DNA of 61,940 bases from Deltaproteobacteria bacterium (GCA_026416535.1 JAOAFA010000059.1:1-61940); one strand, 5' to 3'; counted from the first letter of the stretch, positions 25,806 to 35,307 are shown. Notes: generated from the letters alone by a model not told the origin. Numbers and translations: made by a program.

Positions 25806-26123
25806 TCAATAAAAGAATTTAGCCTTATGGGTAAGTCTTACCTTACCCTGGTCATCTACTTTATATATCATAACTGTCTGGGAATCACCGTGATCCTTTA
25901 CAGAAACAAATGTATCAGGCGATAGGGATATAAGAGAGGTGTAACTAGTTGGTTGTTGTTTTGGGACCTGTGTTAAAACTGTCCCTACTGACGGTTGGAC
26001 AGTCGTTGTAGTAGGCTCAACTGTTTGTGGAATCTGCTGAATCTGGATACCCTGTGCGTAAACCCATATCGCACCAAGTAGAAGTAGGGATAAGACAATC
26101 AAAAAAATCGTCTTCCTATCCAT
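25806..26123 (-). CDS. Small exported protein, unknown
   Basis: 105 residues with an N-terminal signal or anchor (IFLIVLSLLLLGAIWVYAQG), a Thr/Val/Gln/Pro-rich linker (TVEPTTTTVQPSVGTV), and a short C-terminal beta-rich part ('DTFVSVKDHGDSQTVMIYKV', 'VRLTHKAKFFY'). Its start overlaps the jag stop by 8 bases, so it is translated with the yidC-jag unit. I do not recognise the family. Confidence 0.7.
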   Translation of the reverse strand: MDRKTIFLIVLSLLLLGAIWVYAQGIQIQQIPQTVEPTTTTVQPSVGTVLTQVPKQQPTSYTSLISLSPDTFVSVKDHGDSQTVMIYKVDDQGKVRLTHKAKFFY

Positions 26124-26883
26124 TTTTTCTACCTCCTCTATTACTTTTCCTAATTTTTGAATAAACTTTTCTTTGTCTTATAGGTTTTCTCGTCTTTCTC
26201 TCTATATATAATTTCCTCTGCACCCCTTCACCATCAGAATATGTTGTAACATTAGGGTCTTTACCTATTACTGAATGAAAGACTTTTCTTGCTTTTGAAT
26301 CCATTCCACCAACCACGATGGTCTTATGATGCCTCTCAACCTTTTCCTTGACTTCTTTTGCCATTTCAACTAGGTCAATATTGGTATCCGAAGGTTTTTC
26401 GGCTATAAATATGCTTATCCTTTTCCCCCCCGACCCCTCTCTAATAGCAACTAGGTTGAGGAGGTATTTTATTGAGTCTATCGTATGCCCCTTCTTGTTT
26501 AGAAATATTGAACCCTCATTGAGGGCTGCTCTGACCACTATCTTTTTCTCTTCCTCCGTAATCTCTATCTTCCCACTCTCATTCAATCTATCAAGGATGC
26601 CCTTGAAAAATTCAGTAAGCCTTTGGGGAACATTTCCATTAGACGGTGGCCCGTTGATCTCCTTCTTTTTCAGAGTGACCTCCTTAGAAATATCCTCCTC
26701 AAGATCGACAGGTCTTGGGCTTACCTCAATCACAACCTTTTGACCAAACCCTAGAATTCCATTTGACTCCCTCAAAATGTCATAAATAAACCTATCCTTA
26801 GGGAGTCCGAGCTCTCTTTCAGCCTTTTCAATTGCCTCTTCAAGTGTTTTTCCTTCAAACGTCTTTTTTGAGAAATGACTCAC
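26116..26883 (-). CDS. jag: RNA-binding protein Jag/KhpB
   Basis: 255 residues: Jag-N domain (FEGKTLEEAIEKAERELGLP, residues about 9-28, then GFGQKVVIEV), a charged linker, a KH domain ('KGHTIDSIKYLLNLVA') and a C-terminal R3H domain (ARKVFHSVIGKDPNVTTYSD followed by GEGVQRKLYIE), with a basic tail. KhpB binds RNA with KhpA and affects cell-wall growth or division in Firmicutes. It sits directly after yidC with a 4-base overlap, the classic location. Confidence 0.9.
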   Translation of the reverse strand: MSHFSKKTFEGKTLEEAIEKAERELGLPKDRFIYDILRESNGILGFGQKVVIEVSPRPVDLEEDISKEVTLKKKEINGPPSNGNVPQRLTEFFKGILDRLNESGKIEITEEEKKIVVRAALNEGSIFLNKKGHTIDSIKYLLNLVAIREGSGGKRISIFIAEKPSDTNIDLVEMAKEVKEKVERHHKTIVVGGMDSKARKVFHSVIGKDPNVTTYSDGEGVQRKLYIERKTRKPIRQRKVYSKIRKSNRGGRKNG

Positions 26884-28553
26884 TTTTCTTCCTCCCGTGT
26901 ACTTTTTGGTTGACTTTTGTTAAGATTACTCTTTTTATTCATATAAACCTGATGAATTATTGACAAGAGAGAACTCACGAAAATATACAATGTAAGTCCT
27001 GAGGGCAAGGAGATCATTATAAACGTTAGAAAAGCAGGCATAAAATACAACATAATCTTTGCCTGAGTACTATCCATAGTAGTTGGTGTAATCTTCTGCT
27101 GAAGGTAGGTTCCTACTCCCAACAAAATAGGAAGAATGTAGTAGGGATCTTTAGAAGAGAGGTCATTTATCCAACCAGGGATAAATACGGCCTGATAGAG
27201 TTCAACAGAATTGGAAAGCATTCTATATAGCGCAAACCATATGGGCATTTGCAAAATTATAGGGAGACAACCTCCAAATGGAGACACCCCGTGCTCTCTA
27301 TACAACTTCATCATCTCTTCATTAAGTTTTTCTCTGTTATCTTTGTATTTTTTCTGTAATTCATCAAGCTTGGGTTTGAGCTTCTGAAGCTCTTGCATAG
27401 ACTTCATAGACTTTTGAGTAAATGGAATTGATATAATTTTAACAACTATGGTGAGGATTATGATAGATATACCATAATTATGCGCAAATGAGTTAAAAAA
27501 GTTTAGCAAATACAATAAGGGAATACATAGCACTGCTAGCCATCCAAAATCAACAGCCCTCTCGAGATCTGCTCCTACCTTTCTAAGCATAGAATATCCT
27601 TTTGGACCCAAATACAACTTATAGGAGAACGTAATTTCATTTTTTTGTGTAGCCTTCATTTCTGGATACACCAGCTCTGCCCAAAAATTATAACTACTGT
27701 CTGAGGCAAACTTACACATACTAATCTTTTGTTCAACTGGTAATACCGCGGAAATAAAATACCTTGAGGTAGAGGCAAGCCAGTTTATCTTGCCTTCAAA
27801 GGACTTAGAGATACCACCGCCTTTTAAATCCTTTCCATCATGAATAGATTCATTTGCTAGACATATTGGATAATAATACTCTTCGAAGCTGCTTTTCAAG
27901 TCTTCTTTTGAAAGACCACCTTTTAGGGCAAAATCTGCAAGGACTAGTGACGGTTTAAAGATAAAATCCTTCTCTGTCTCGTTTAGTATCCTCACCTTGA
28001 GAAGGACTTCATAGTTTCCGATAATCGTATATTCCTTTACAATCTTTACTCCAATTTGACTAATGTGTTCAAAAACTATCTTTTTATCTGACACCTCAGA
28101 AAAATCATACCTCTCCTCACCTGTAAACTTACCTAATTTTGATGACAATAATAGAGACAACGAGGGTCTATCTTGCTCTATCAAACTCACCCTTTTATGA
28201 GGAGAACGAGCAAGATAATACTTTTTTAACTCAAAGCTCTTTAATTTACCGCCTTTATTTGTAAATATTGCTTCAAAAAAATCATTAGATAAAATTATGG
28301 TCTTTTCCTCGAACTCTTCATTCCTTTGAAAATCAGAAATCTGTGATGACTCATCTCTTACCACTTTTTCTTCAGCACCGCTTTCGACTGTCTTGTTAGA
28401 TTTGAGCTCCCCTTCAGTGCCAACCCCTCCATCACTGAGACTAACATCCAGTGTCCTTTGTGGATATTTACTCGCAATGTACATCTGCCACAATAAGATT
28501 ACAGCCATTGAGAGCACTACAGCCAAGAAAGTTCGAGCAGCACTAGAATCCAT
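26880..28553 (-). CDS. yidC: Membrane protein insertase YidC
   Basis: 557 residues, the Gram-negative form: N-terminal transmembrane helix (FLAVVLSMAVILLWQMYIAS), a large periplasmic domain (about residues 60-335), then the conserved five-helix core including 'YGISIIILTIVVKIISIPFT', 'KSMKSMQELQKLKPKLDELQ', the C1 hairpin ending in GGCLPIILQMPIWFALYRML, and a charged tail. It inserts and folds inner-membrane proteins. It shares one base with yidD upstream and 4 with jag. Confidence 0.96.
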   Translation of the reverse strand: MDSSAARTFLAVVLSMAVILLWQMYIASKYPQRTLDVSLSDGGVGTEGELKSNKTVESGAEEKVVRDESSQISDFQRNEEFEEKTIILSNDFFEAIFTNKGGKLKSFELKKYYLARSPHKRVSLIEQDRPSLSLLLSSKLGKFTGEERYDFSEVSDKKIVFEHISQIGVKIVKEYTIIGNYEVLLKVRILNETEKDFIFKPSLVLADFALKGGLSKEDLKSSFEEYYYPICLANESIHDGKDLKGGGISKSFEGKINWLASTSRYFISAVLPVEQKISMCKFASDSSYNFWAELVYPEMKATQKNEITFSYKLYLGPKGYSMLRKVGADLERAVDFGWLAVLCIPLLYLLNFFNSFAHNYGISIIILTIVVKIISIPFTQKSMKSMQELQKLKPKLDELQKKYKDNREKLNEEMMKLYREHGVSPFGGCLPIILQMPIWFALYRMLSNSVELYQAVFIPGWINDLSSKDPYYILPILLGVGTYLQQKITPTTMDSTQAKIMLYFMPAFLTFIMISLPSGLTLYIFVSSLLSIIHQVYMNKKSNLNKSQPKSTREEEK

Positions 28554-28765
28554 TACTTCCTCACAGGGTCATATCCACCACGAGAGAATGGATTACATCG
28601 AATAATCCTATATATACTTAGAAGTAATCCTCTTAGTAATCCATGTTGGGAAATAGCCTGAATAGAGTATTCAGAACATGTTGGATGATACCTACAAGAG
28701 GGTGGCAAAAGAGGTGAGATAATTTGCTGATACAATTTAATAATAAATATGACCAAACTACTCAT
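28553..28765 (-). CDS. yidD: Membrane protein insertion efficiency factor YidD
   Basis: 70 residues with the whole family pattern: [31 protein letters not shown] and the terminal [12 protein letters not shown]. Small membrane-associated protein assisting YidC-dependent insertion. It overlaps rnpA by 8 bases and yidC by one. Confidence 0.95.
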   Translation of the reverse strand: MSSLVIFIIKLYQQIISPLLPPSCRYHPTCSEYSIQAISQHGLLRGLLLSIYRIIRCNPFSRGGYDPVRK

Positions 28766-29111
28766 CTTTATGACCAGTGGGGATAAAATTTACCAATCCT
28801 AAAACATCCTCCTCTATTACAGCATATTGCTGCCCCATGGCATTACCTTTCGGTATTATCATGATATCGTATCCTCCTCTATTTTTTATTTTTTTCCTAA
28901 ATATCTCTCGGATTATTCTCTTCATCCTGTTTCTTTTTACAGCATTGCCAAATTTACTTGAGACAACTACAAGTAGCCTACAAAAAGGTAGATTGTTTTT
29001 TTTATAAACAAGAATAACATATTTTCCCTTTAACTTATTATTGGAGCTTTTTAATTCCTCTATATCCCTCTTTGTGGTTATCCTGTAGCATGGCGGAAAA
29101 TCTTCCCTCAA
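28758..29111 (-). CDS. rnpA: Ribonuclease P protein component, TTG start preferred
   Basis: Binds the RNase P RNA and helps mature tRNA 5' ends. The conserved core is complete: '[16 protein letters not shown]' at the N-terminus, '[28 protein letters not shown]' (RNR motif) and '[13 protein letters not shown]'. A TTG at 29111, 7 bases after the rpmH stop, gives 117 residues, the usual size. The same frame stays open upstream to ATGs at 29183 and 29192 that lie inside rpmH and would add 24 or 27 residues, the overlapping arrangement known in Thermus. The TTG is preceded only by a weak SD (GTGAG). Confidence 0.85.
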   Translation of the reverse strand: MREDFPPCYRITTKRDIEELKSSNNKLKGKYVILVYKKNNLPFCRLLVVVSSKFGNAVKRNRMKRIIREIFRKKIKNRGGYDIMIIPKGNAMGQQYAVIEEDVLGLVNFIPTGHKDE

Positions 29112-29118
29112 TTCTATC

Positions 29119-29268
29119 TCACTTTTTATAACTTGTAACACTAATTCTCTTTCTACCTTTCCTCCTTCTCCTACGTAAGACATCCTGACCACCTTTTGTC
29201 TGCATTCTCTTGAGGAATCCGTGAGTCCTTCTTCTACTTTTGTTATGAGGTTGAAATGTTCTTTTCAC
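29119..29268 (-). CDS. rpmH: 50S ribosomal protein L34
   Basis: A 49-codon gene with GTG start at 29268, preceded by AAGGAG (29278-29283, 9-base spacing). The product begins [20 protein letters not shown] after the initiator and ends [14 protein letters not shown], the canonical L34 sequence. It is the first gene of the rpmH-rnpA-yidD-yidC-jag-mnmE group. A TTGACA (29344-29349) lies upstream without a good -10. The rnpA reading frame overlaps it in another frame. Confidence 0.95.
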   Translation of the reverse strand: MKRTFQPHNKSRRRTHGFLKRMQTKGGQDVLRRRRRKGRKRISVTSYKK

Positions 29269-29345
29269 AGATACTCGCTCCTTAGTCTAAAATTACGTTA
29301 TCAGTAAAAACAGAGTGAAACTAATCACACAAAAAGCTATATTTG

Positions 29346-29576
29346 TCAAGTTGATAGTTTAGTCCTTAAGAATTTTTTTAGCTCTTCTACACACTCATCA
29401 TCAATATTCTCTTCTATTACCTGACGACAAATCTTAGAGGTTGCGCTATAAGTTTTTAAAAATTTTATACAAGGCTTGCACAAATTAAAATGCTCTTCTA
29501 ACTCCTTTTTAAGATTGTCAGGCAAATCTCCTTCGAGATAATCACATAACAGTTCGATTACGTCTTTGCATCTCAT
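29346..29576 (-). CDS. Zinc-finger anti-sigma factor-like protein
   Basis: 76 residues with the ZAS pattern HFNLCKPC (H29, C33, C36) plus an upstream Cys (C3 or C11) that could complete the metal site. It has no transmembrane helix, so it would act in the cytoplasm. It follows the ECF sigma gene by 46 bases, the normal sigma/anti-sigma order. The zinc/Cys arrangement allows redox control (known for ZAS proteins; inferred here). Confidence 0.85.
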   Translation of the reverse strand: MRCKDVIELLCDYLEGDLPDNLKKELEEHFNLCKPCIKFLKTYSATSKICRQVIEENIDDECVEELKKFLRTKLST

Positions 29577-29622
29577 GAAGATCTCTCACAAACTATTTTG
29601 ATAACCAAACAACATAAAAGAT

Positions 29623-30234
29623 TCACTCATTAATGTACTTCGATATCTCTTTCCTTAAGAACAATCTTGCACGATGCAAGCGGGATTTAACAGCTGGGAC
29701 TGAAAGATTAAGCTCTTTACCGATCTCTTCATTCGACATACCTTCTATGTCCTTCATAATAAATACAACTCTATATTCGTCTGGCAACTTGTCTATTGCC
29801 TCATCTATTTTCTGTCTCAGTTCCTTTCTGAGAAGGAGTTTATCAATTCTATCAGACCAATCATTTTCTTGGTGTGAATGCTCGGCAAGTTTATCTATAT
29901 CCATATTCGGATTCTCATCTATGGACTCAGATTGATTATCATACCTTCTCCCCCGTAATTTCATAAGGGCGAAGTTTGTACATATTCTATAAATCCAACT
30001 TGAAAACAATGAGTCACCCCTAAATGAGTCAATATTTTTATACACACTTACAAATGTGTCTTGAACTACATCCTGTGCATCCTCCTTACTTTTAGTTATC
30101 TTTAAGGCAAGCCTCATAGCCTTGGGAGAATATCTTTCCACAATCTCTTCAAATGCAGAGTAGTCTTTCTCCCTAATCAATTTTACAAGTTCATCATCAT
30201 TTAATAGTTTGTAGTTTACAGCTTTGATAACCAT
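29623..30234 (-). CDS. ECF (RpoE-like) sigma factor
   Basis: 203 residues. Region 2 reads 'DAQDVVQDTFVSVYKNIDSF' then FSSWIYRICTNFALMKLR; region 4 reads 'LPDEYRVVFIMKDIEGMSNE' then EIGKELNLSVPAVKSRLHRAR. An acidic linker of about 35 residues lies between. The start codon lies 18 bases inside the end of the upstream FHA-TPR gene (19-base overlap), coupling it to the Tad/FHA operon. Its partner anti-sigma follows. Confidence 0.93.
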   Translation of the reverse strand: MVIKAVNYKLLNDDELVKLIREKDYSAFEEIVERYSPKAMRLALKITKSKEDAQDVVQDTFVSVYKNIDSFRGDSLFSSWIYRICTNFALMKLRGRRYDNQSESIDENPNMDIDKLAEHSHQENDWSDRIDKLLLRKELRQKIDEAIDKLPDEYRVVFIMKDIEGMSNEEIGKELNLSVPAVKSRLHRARLFLRKEISKYINE

Positions 30235-32243
30235 TCTTTTGCCTTCTTATAAAACTCAGAATCTGGAGGGGCTATCTTCAGTATGATCTTGAATTTCTTC
30301 TTAGCAGCTTCCGGATCTGCGTTTTTTAAGACGTAAGCCTCTTCGAAAAGTCTCTGGGCGATATTCCCCATCTCAGCCATCTTCTTCTTTGCTGCCTCAT
30401 TCTCAGGATTCATCTTAAGAGCTTTCTGAAGATTTTCTATAGCTGAGAAATAGTCTTCCTTATAAAAATCCTTAATCCCTTTATACGTGTACATATCGGA
30501 TAACATCTTGGACAATTCAGGTAGATATTTGTTATCTTTTCCCGGGGCGATAGATTTAGCTATGGTGTATGCCTTCTCCAGAGAGGGTATGGCCGTCTCC
30601 TTCTTGCTCTTATATGCTGAAACCCCTTCAGGATATAGTTGTGCAAAGGCCTTCAAATTCTGTAGTAGTTTCTGCACCTTTGGGTTGGAAATAGCGTCTG
30701 AAGACTCTATAGTTTGAACGGCACTGTTAACATCTCCGTCCTTAAACAATTGTACAGCCTTACCAGCTATAGGACCTGGTGCAGAGATTGCCTTTTGAGA
30801 AATATCCTCCTCCTCCACAGGTTCTTTCTCTTTTTTGGGTTTACCCGCCATTGCTACTTTCTGGGAGGGTTCTTGGGACCTTTTTGAAGGTGTGGCGATA
30901 GCCTTCTCAATTTGGGTCTTCAATTCCTGCGCTTTAACATCTGTCGGATCGAGAGATAGTATCTCCTGAACAGACTCAAGGGCGTTTTGATAATTCTTTT
31001 CTGACATCTGTCTCTGAACTACTTCATTAAGTTGAGCAATATACTTTACAGTAGCTGCCTTCAAAATAGTCTGTGCATCATTATAGAAGACCGACTCAGG
31101 TGATATCTTCTTTACAATCTCAATTGCCCCTTTGGGAGAATCCTTGTTCATAAACTCCTGGGCAGAATCTAAATAATTTTTATTTATCAATTCTTCTTCC
31201 GCCCTATTTTTGTATTGCTGTGCTCGCCTGTTATTAGGGTCAAGTGAGAGCGCAGCAATAAATTTTTCTTGAGCAATCTTAAAATCCTTTTTCTTATAAC
31301 TTTCTATTCCTTCATCAAGTAACTTTTGAGCCTCCATTGCCTTTTCAGCATTAACTGCCTCCGATTTTTTGTCTTGTACTTGTCCGGATTCATCTGGAGA
31401 TAGGACCACAAACTTAATAAATACGAGCACAATCACAAATAGAGAAAAAAGTATGGCGGAATATAGTAAGATAGGTTTCTTTTTTTCCTGTTCTTTAGTA
31501 GCTACATAAGGCTTTGGCTGAGGAATCTTTGCCTGGGGAGTAGTCTGCACATCCATTGGCTGTTCAATTACCTTTTGTTTGACTATCTTCTCCCCAATCC
31601 AAGCCTGCTCCGTATCTGTCGTATAAATATCATAAACAGCCACAAATCTTATTTTGGTATTACCAAGCTTTATAACATCTCCTGAGGATAATTCTCTCTC
31701 AGTTATCCTTTCATCGTTGAGGATTACACCATTACCTGAACCGAGATCTCTTATTACAATCTGGTTAAGATCGCGAGAAATCTCAGCATGCCTTCTTGAT
31801 ACTGAAACATCCTTTATTACTATATCATTATCAGCTCCCCTCCCTAGGGTAATTAAATTCTTATCAAGGGAATACTCTTCACCCATGTTTGGCCCATCAA
31901 AGAAAATCAACTTATAACCGGCCAAGTTTTCAGATATTGTGCTCAACAATGTATCTGACATTGGAGAAGAGATTACCATCTCCCTTGGATTTATCCTTTG
32001 AGGTTCTTCAGTAACCAACGGCTTAGATGGTAATGGCTTTTGGGGGACTGGAGGCGGAACTTGTGGAGGCACCTCTTTTATGGTCTCAATTGGTTTTATA
32101 GGTGGAGGCATCTTCGCTCGTGGAATAGTCTTGTCATCTTTTGGCGTATCAAACTCTTCAACCTCTAAAAATTCTTCATCAAGAGTGTTGTCATCTAAAA
32201 ATTCGAGATCATCACTTCCTCTCTTTTGCACTTTCTTTACCAT
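30216..32243 (-). CDS. FHA-domain, single-pass membrane protein with C-terminal TPRs
   Basis: 675 residues. A Pro-rich acidic N-terminus (1-105) precedes an FHA domain (about 115-205) with ITLGRGADNDIVIKDVSVSR, SRRHAEI and DLGSGNGVILN, the phospho-Thr-binding residues (GR, SxxH, NG). After a second Pro/Gln linker comes a transmembrane helix (ILLYSAILFSLFVIVLVFIK, about 262-281). TPR units follow (AQEKFIAALSLDPNNRRAQQ; a last pair NLQKALKMNPENEAAKKKMA). By topology the FHA is cytoplasmic and the TPRs periplasmic. It is part of the cpaB-tadB-tadC-FHA operon, so it probably links the pilus machine to kinase signalling (inference). Confidence 0.88.
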   Translation of the reverse strand: MVKKVQKRGSDDLEFLDDNTLDEEFLEVEEFDTPKDDKTIPRAKMPPPIKPIETIKEVPPQVPPPVPQKPLPSKPLVTEEPQRINPREMVISSPMSDTLLSTISENLAGYKLIFFDGPNMGEEYSLDKNLITLGRGADNDIVIKDVSVSRRHAEISRDLNQIVIRDLGSGNGVILNDERITERELSSGDVIKLGNTKIRFVAVYDIYTTDTEQAWIGEKIVKQKVIEQPMDVQTTPQAKIPQPKPYVATKEQEKKKPILLYSAILFSLFVIVLVFIKFVVLSPDESGQVQDKKSEAVNAEKAMEAQKLLDEGIESYKKKDFKIAQEKFIAALSLDPNNRRAQQYKNRAEEELINKNYLDSAQEFMNKDSPKGAIEIVKKISPESVFYNDAQTILKAATVKYIAQLNEVVQRQMSEKNYQNALESVQEILSLDPTDVKAQELKTQIEKAIATPSKRSQEPSQKVAMAGKPKKEKEPVEEEDISQKAISAPGPIAGKAVQLFKDGDVNSAVQTIESSDAISNPKVQKLLQNLKAFAQLYPEGVSAYKSKKETAIPSLEKAYTIAKSIAPGKDNKYLPELSKMLSDMYTYKGIKDFYKEDYFSAIENLQKALKMNPENEAAKKKMAEMGNIAQRLFEEAYVLKNADPEAAKKKFKIILKIAPPDSEFYKKAKEWLSKL

Positions 32244-32255
32244 GTTACAAGCCCC

Positions 32256-33575
32256 TTATCCTTCACTTAAACTCTGCATCATCTGTCTTGCCTCTTTATT
32301 CCTAACATCCTCAGGATCAGGAAAATATTTTAGTACATCATTTAACAGGTCATAGGCCTTTTTATAATCCTGATCATTTATTGCCTTGGAGACAGAAAAC
32401 ATAAGCTTATCATATATTGCTTGTAATTCCTTATTAATACTCTTAATCTGTTCTTGAACCTCTAAGTACAACTGTGGCTTGGTTGCTAACTTTTCCATAT
32501 AGTCTTTCGATTGCATAAAAAAGCTCAAGGCGACGTATAGATTCCTTGGCTCAATATTCTTTTCTCTATATTTATTATATCCCAGTTCGGCAAACTCCTT
32601 TGCCTTATCCAAATCAGGTTCAGGAATTACTTCCTGATTAATTTTAACAAAGGTTACATACCATGGGTTGATTTTATCGGTCCTACCCTTATATTTAAAC
32701 ACGATCAGATTTTCATCCTTGGTAAGTAGTTCTTTAGGTATCATAACGCTAATACCCCTTAGTAAGTTTTTCCCAGTAACAGGAACAGAACCAATCTCAC
32801 TACCGTTTATTTCAATTACTACGTCATTGTGATTATATATGCCATACGCAGAAAAACTTAAAAACAACTTATTATCACTCGGTTCGAAAGTGAATTGGCA
32901 GCCCTTAAGACATTGGTAATCAGCCTCTATATATCCGAATTTTTTGTCAAAATTGGTAGCCGAAATATCAAATACCATTGATGAGTGATCCTTTAAAGAC
33001 GTATCTTTACCAGAGAAAACATTTTTGATAACAAACATAACGAAGAGTATCAAAAAAAAAGTGCCTGTAATTAACAAAACTTTGGGCAATAGTCTCCTCT
33101 TGCTATCGCTCCCTTGAGCCTCCGTTTCGGACTTTAATTTTTTAGATGGCTGAGTTGCAAAGGAGGGTGACTGTTGATGAGTGATCTCAGACTTTGGGGA
33201 TGGATTTCCAAGCTTACCTTTGGATTTTTTAGGGGGAGGAGATAAAATTTGAGTATGTTCTTGATTAATTTGATCAGATAAGCTCTCGGTAAAACCAAAT
33301 CTAAATGTGGTATTTCCAATGGTGAATGTATCCCCATCTTTCAAAATTTCCTCAATTACAGCCGAACCATTGAGCAGGGTCCCATTCCTTGATCCTCTAT
33401 CTATGATCTTAAAGACCGTGCCTTCCTTCTTTATAACGGCATGTTTTCTGGAGACCGAAGGGTCAAACACGACCAATATATTTTCTTCTGTTCTTCCAAT
33501 CGTAAGTTCATTAGTCTCAACTGAGACTACTTTGTCTTTGGCAAAACCCTTAATGACCTTCAACTTATATCCCAT
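32256..33575 (-). CDS. FHA-domain membrane protein
   Basis: 439 residues. The N-terminal FHA (about 1-92) has LTIGRTEENILVVFDPSVSR, SRKHAVI and DRGSRNGTLLNG, all consensus positions. After a Ser/Pro/Lys-rich linker, one transmembrane helix (VLLITGTFFLILFVMFVIKN) leads to a beta-rich periplasmic domain ('FEPSDNKLFLSFSAYGIYNH', 'VVIEINGSEIGSVPVTGKN') and a helical TPR-like end ('YDLLNDVLKYFPDPEDVRNK'). It starts at the tadC stop and precedes the FHA-TPR gene by 12 bases. Confidence 0.87.
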   Translation of the reverse strand: MGYKLKVIKGFAKDKVVSVETNELTIGRTEENILVVFDPSVSRKHAVIKKEGTVFKIIDRGSRNGTLLNGSAVIEEILKDGDTFTIGNTTFRFGFTESLSDQINQEHTQILSPPPKKSKGKLGNPSPKSEITHQQSPSFATQPSKKLKSETEAQGSDSKRRLLPKVLLITGTFFLILFVMFVIKNVFSGKDTSLKDHSSMVFDISATNFDKKFGYIEADYQCLKGCQFTFEPSDNKLFLSFSAYGIYNHNDVVIEINGSEIGSVPVTGKNLLRGISVMIPKELLTKDENLIVFKYKGRTDKINPWYVTFVKINQEVIPEPDLDKAKEFAELGYNKYREKNIEPRNLYVALSFFMQSKDYMEKLATKPQLYLEVQEQIKSINKELQAIYDKLMFSVSKAINDQDYKKAYDLLNDVLKYFPDPEDVRNKEARQMMQSLSEG

Positions 33576-34456
33576 TAAAAAACCTCACCAAAAAAGAACT
33601 GGAAGATTATAGGTCCGAATAATACCATGAATACAGTAGGGAAAATGAAGACGATCAACGGGAATAGCATTTTTACGGGAGCCTCTTGAGCAAGTTTCTC
33701 AGCCCTTTGTGCCCTCTGATCTCTTAAGGTCTCAGATTGAATTCTTAAGACCTTCCCTAAACTTGTCCCCATTCTATCTGCTTGAATAAGCGCATTTACA
33801 AATGACGTAATAGCTGGTAGACCAATCCTTTCATCCATAATCTTTAGTGCCTCTTCTCTTGTTCTCCCTACCTTTAGTAGAGAAAGCATATAATGGAGTT
33901 CATCGACTAATGGACCCTGAATTCCCTTTTCAACCACTTTATTCACTGCTGCCTGAAAATCCATACCTGCTTCTACAGACAATGTGAGTAAATCAAGATT
34001 ATAGGGAAGAGCCTTTGTAATAAGTCTATGTCTTTTAGCTACCATATCTTTAAGCCAAATGATAGGATAAACAGCCCCGGCGATTAAAAACAGGATCGAC
34101 CATAAGATACTTATATTCGTCAAGATACAAAAGAGCATACCTACAATAAAGAAACCTATTGCCCACAATTCTTGGAGTACTATGAAATCCTCAGCGCTAA
34201 GTCCTCTGGGTTCACCGGCCATTATTAAACGTTTTCGCAGATATTTTAAATAATCGTCTCCAACAAATGCCTTATTGACTCCTATTATCCTGTTGAAAAT
34301 ATACCGCTTAAATCCCTTAGACGGAGATACCTCATCAAGCTCTTTGGCCTCTTGGATCATAGGCTCTAAATAATTCCGATAAATTCCTATGATTATAAGC
34401 ATGGTTGCCAATGCTAAACCTATGGAAGAGAAGATTAAAATTAACGTAGTTGCCAT
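33575..34456 (-). CDS. tadC: Type II secretion F domain protein TadC
   Basis: 293 residues. Inner-membrane platform protein of the Tad/Flp pilus system: N-terminal helix, a cytoplasmic segment with two transmembrane helices in the middle ('FFIVGMLFCILTNISILWSI'), a T2SSF helical domain ('LPYNLDLLTLSVEAGMDFQA', 'LVDELHYMLSLLKVGRTREE') and a C-terminal transmembrane pair (MLFPLIVFIFPTVFMVLFGP). It follows tadB by 8 bases. Confidence 0.9.
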   Translation of the reverse strand: MATTLILIFSSIGLALATMLIIIGIYRNYLEPMIQEAKELDEVSPSKGFKRYIFNRIIGVNKAFVGDDYLKYLRKRLIMAGEPRGLSAEDFIVLQELWAIGFFIVGMLFCILTNISILWSILFLIAGAVYPIIWLKDMVAKRHRLITKALPYNLDLLTLSVEAGMDFQAAVNKVVEKGIQGPLVDELHYMLSLLKVGRTREEALKIMDERIGLPAITSFVNALIQADRMGTSLGKVLRIQSETLRDQRAQRAEKLAQEAPVKMLFPLIVFIFPTVFMVLFGPIIFQFFFGEVF

Positions 34457-34464
34457 GTTCTCAC

Positions 34465-35307
34465 CTACACATCAATATCTACAATCCTTTTTATGACATA
34501 TGCGCCTATCAGTTCCATAAAGATAATGGCACCAATGAGGGCGTAGCCAAACCAGTGTTTTAACATGGGCTCCATAAGGTCAGGCCTCAACCAATCCATG
34601 ACGAACCAAATAACTATTGGCATCACACCAATTATAAACCCTTGTAACTTCCCTTGAGCTGTGAGTGCTCTAATCCTACCTTCTATCTTGAACCTCTGCC
34701 TTATAGTGTTTGCAATATTCTCAAACATCTCTGATAAGTTCCCCCCCATTGTCCTTGCTATATTAGTTGATGTAATAAACAGGTCAAGATCCTCACATTT
34801 CACTCTCTCTCCCATATTTTTTAATGCATCCTCAATAGAGACCCCAAGTTTCATCTCCTTTAATGCTAGTCCAAATTCTTGCGATATAGGTGGTTGGAAA
34901 TCTTGGGCGATGGTCCCCATTGCCTGTTGGAGACTAAGTCCAGCCTTAAGTGCGTTAGACATATTTTGAAGTGCATCGACTAACTGTTCGTTAAACTTTC
35001 TTACCCGTCTTCTTGAATAATATTTGACCAAAATTGAAGGTGTAAAAAATCCAAGAACTGTCAATATCGCTGTCACTACATATCCGAATGCTAAAATCCC
35101 TATGATAAACCCTACCACCATTACAGAGAGATTCAAAAGCATCATCTGTTTTGGGTCAATAAACAGAAACATATCAGAGAGATCTTCTATCTTAGGGTTT
35201 AGATACTTTTCTTGATATTGGAGCATCCCACTTCTCATAATATCATAAACCACAAGTGTAAGAAAAAATACCGAACCAAAAACGAGTAAGAATATTATTC
35301 CACTCAT
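34465..35307 (-). CDS. tadB: Type II secretion F domain protein TadB
   Basis: 280 residues; N-terminal helix, a hydrophobic pair (about 53-95), the T2SSF domain ('LVDALQNMSNALKAGLSLQQ', 'FGLALKEMKLGVSIEDALKN') and C-terminal helices. With TadC it forms the platform on which the pilus ATPase acts. It overlaps cpaB by 4 bases. It is somewhat shorter than many TadB proteins, lacking the N-terminal extension. Confidence 0.9.
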   Translation of the reverse strand: MSGIIFLLVFGSVFFLTLVVYDIMRSGMLQYQEKYLNPKIEDLSDMFLFIDPKQMMLLNLSVMVVGFIIGILAFGYVVTAILTVLGFFTPSILVKYYSRRRVRKFNEQLVDALQNMSNALKAGLSLQQAMGTIAQDFQPPISQEFGLALKEMKLGVSIEDALKNMGERVKCEDLDLFITSTNIARTMGGNLSEMFENIANTIRQRFKIEGRIRALTAQGKLQGFIIGVMPIVIWFVMDWLRPDLMEPMLKHWFGYALIGAIIFMELIGAYVIKRIVDIDV

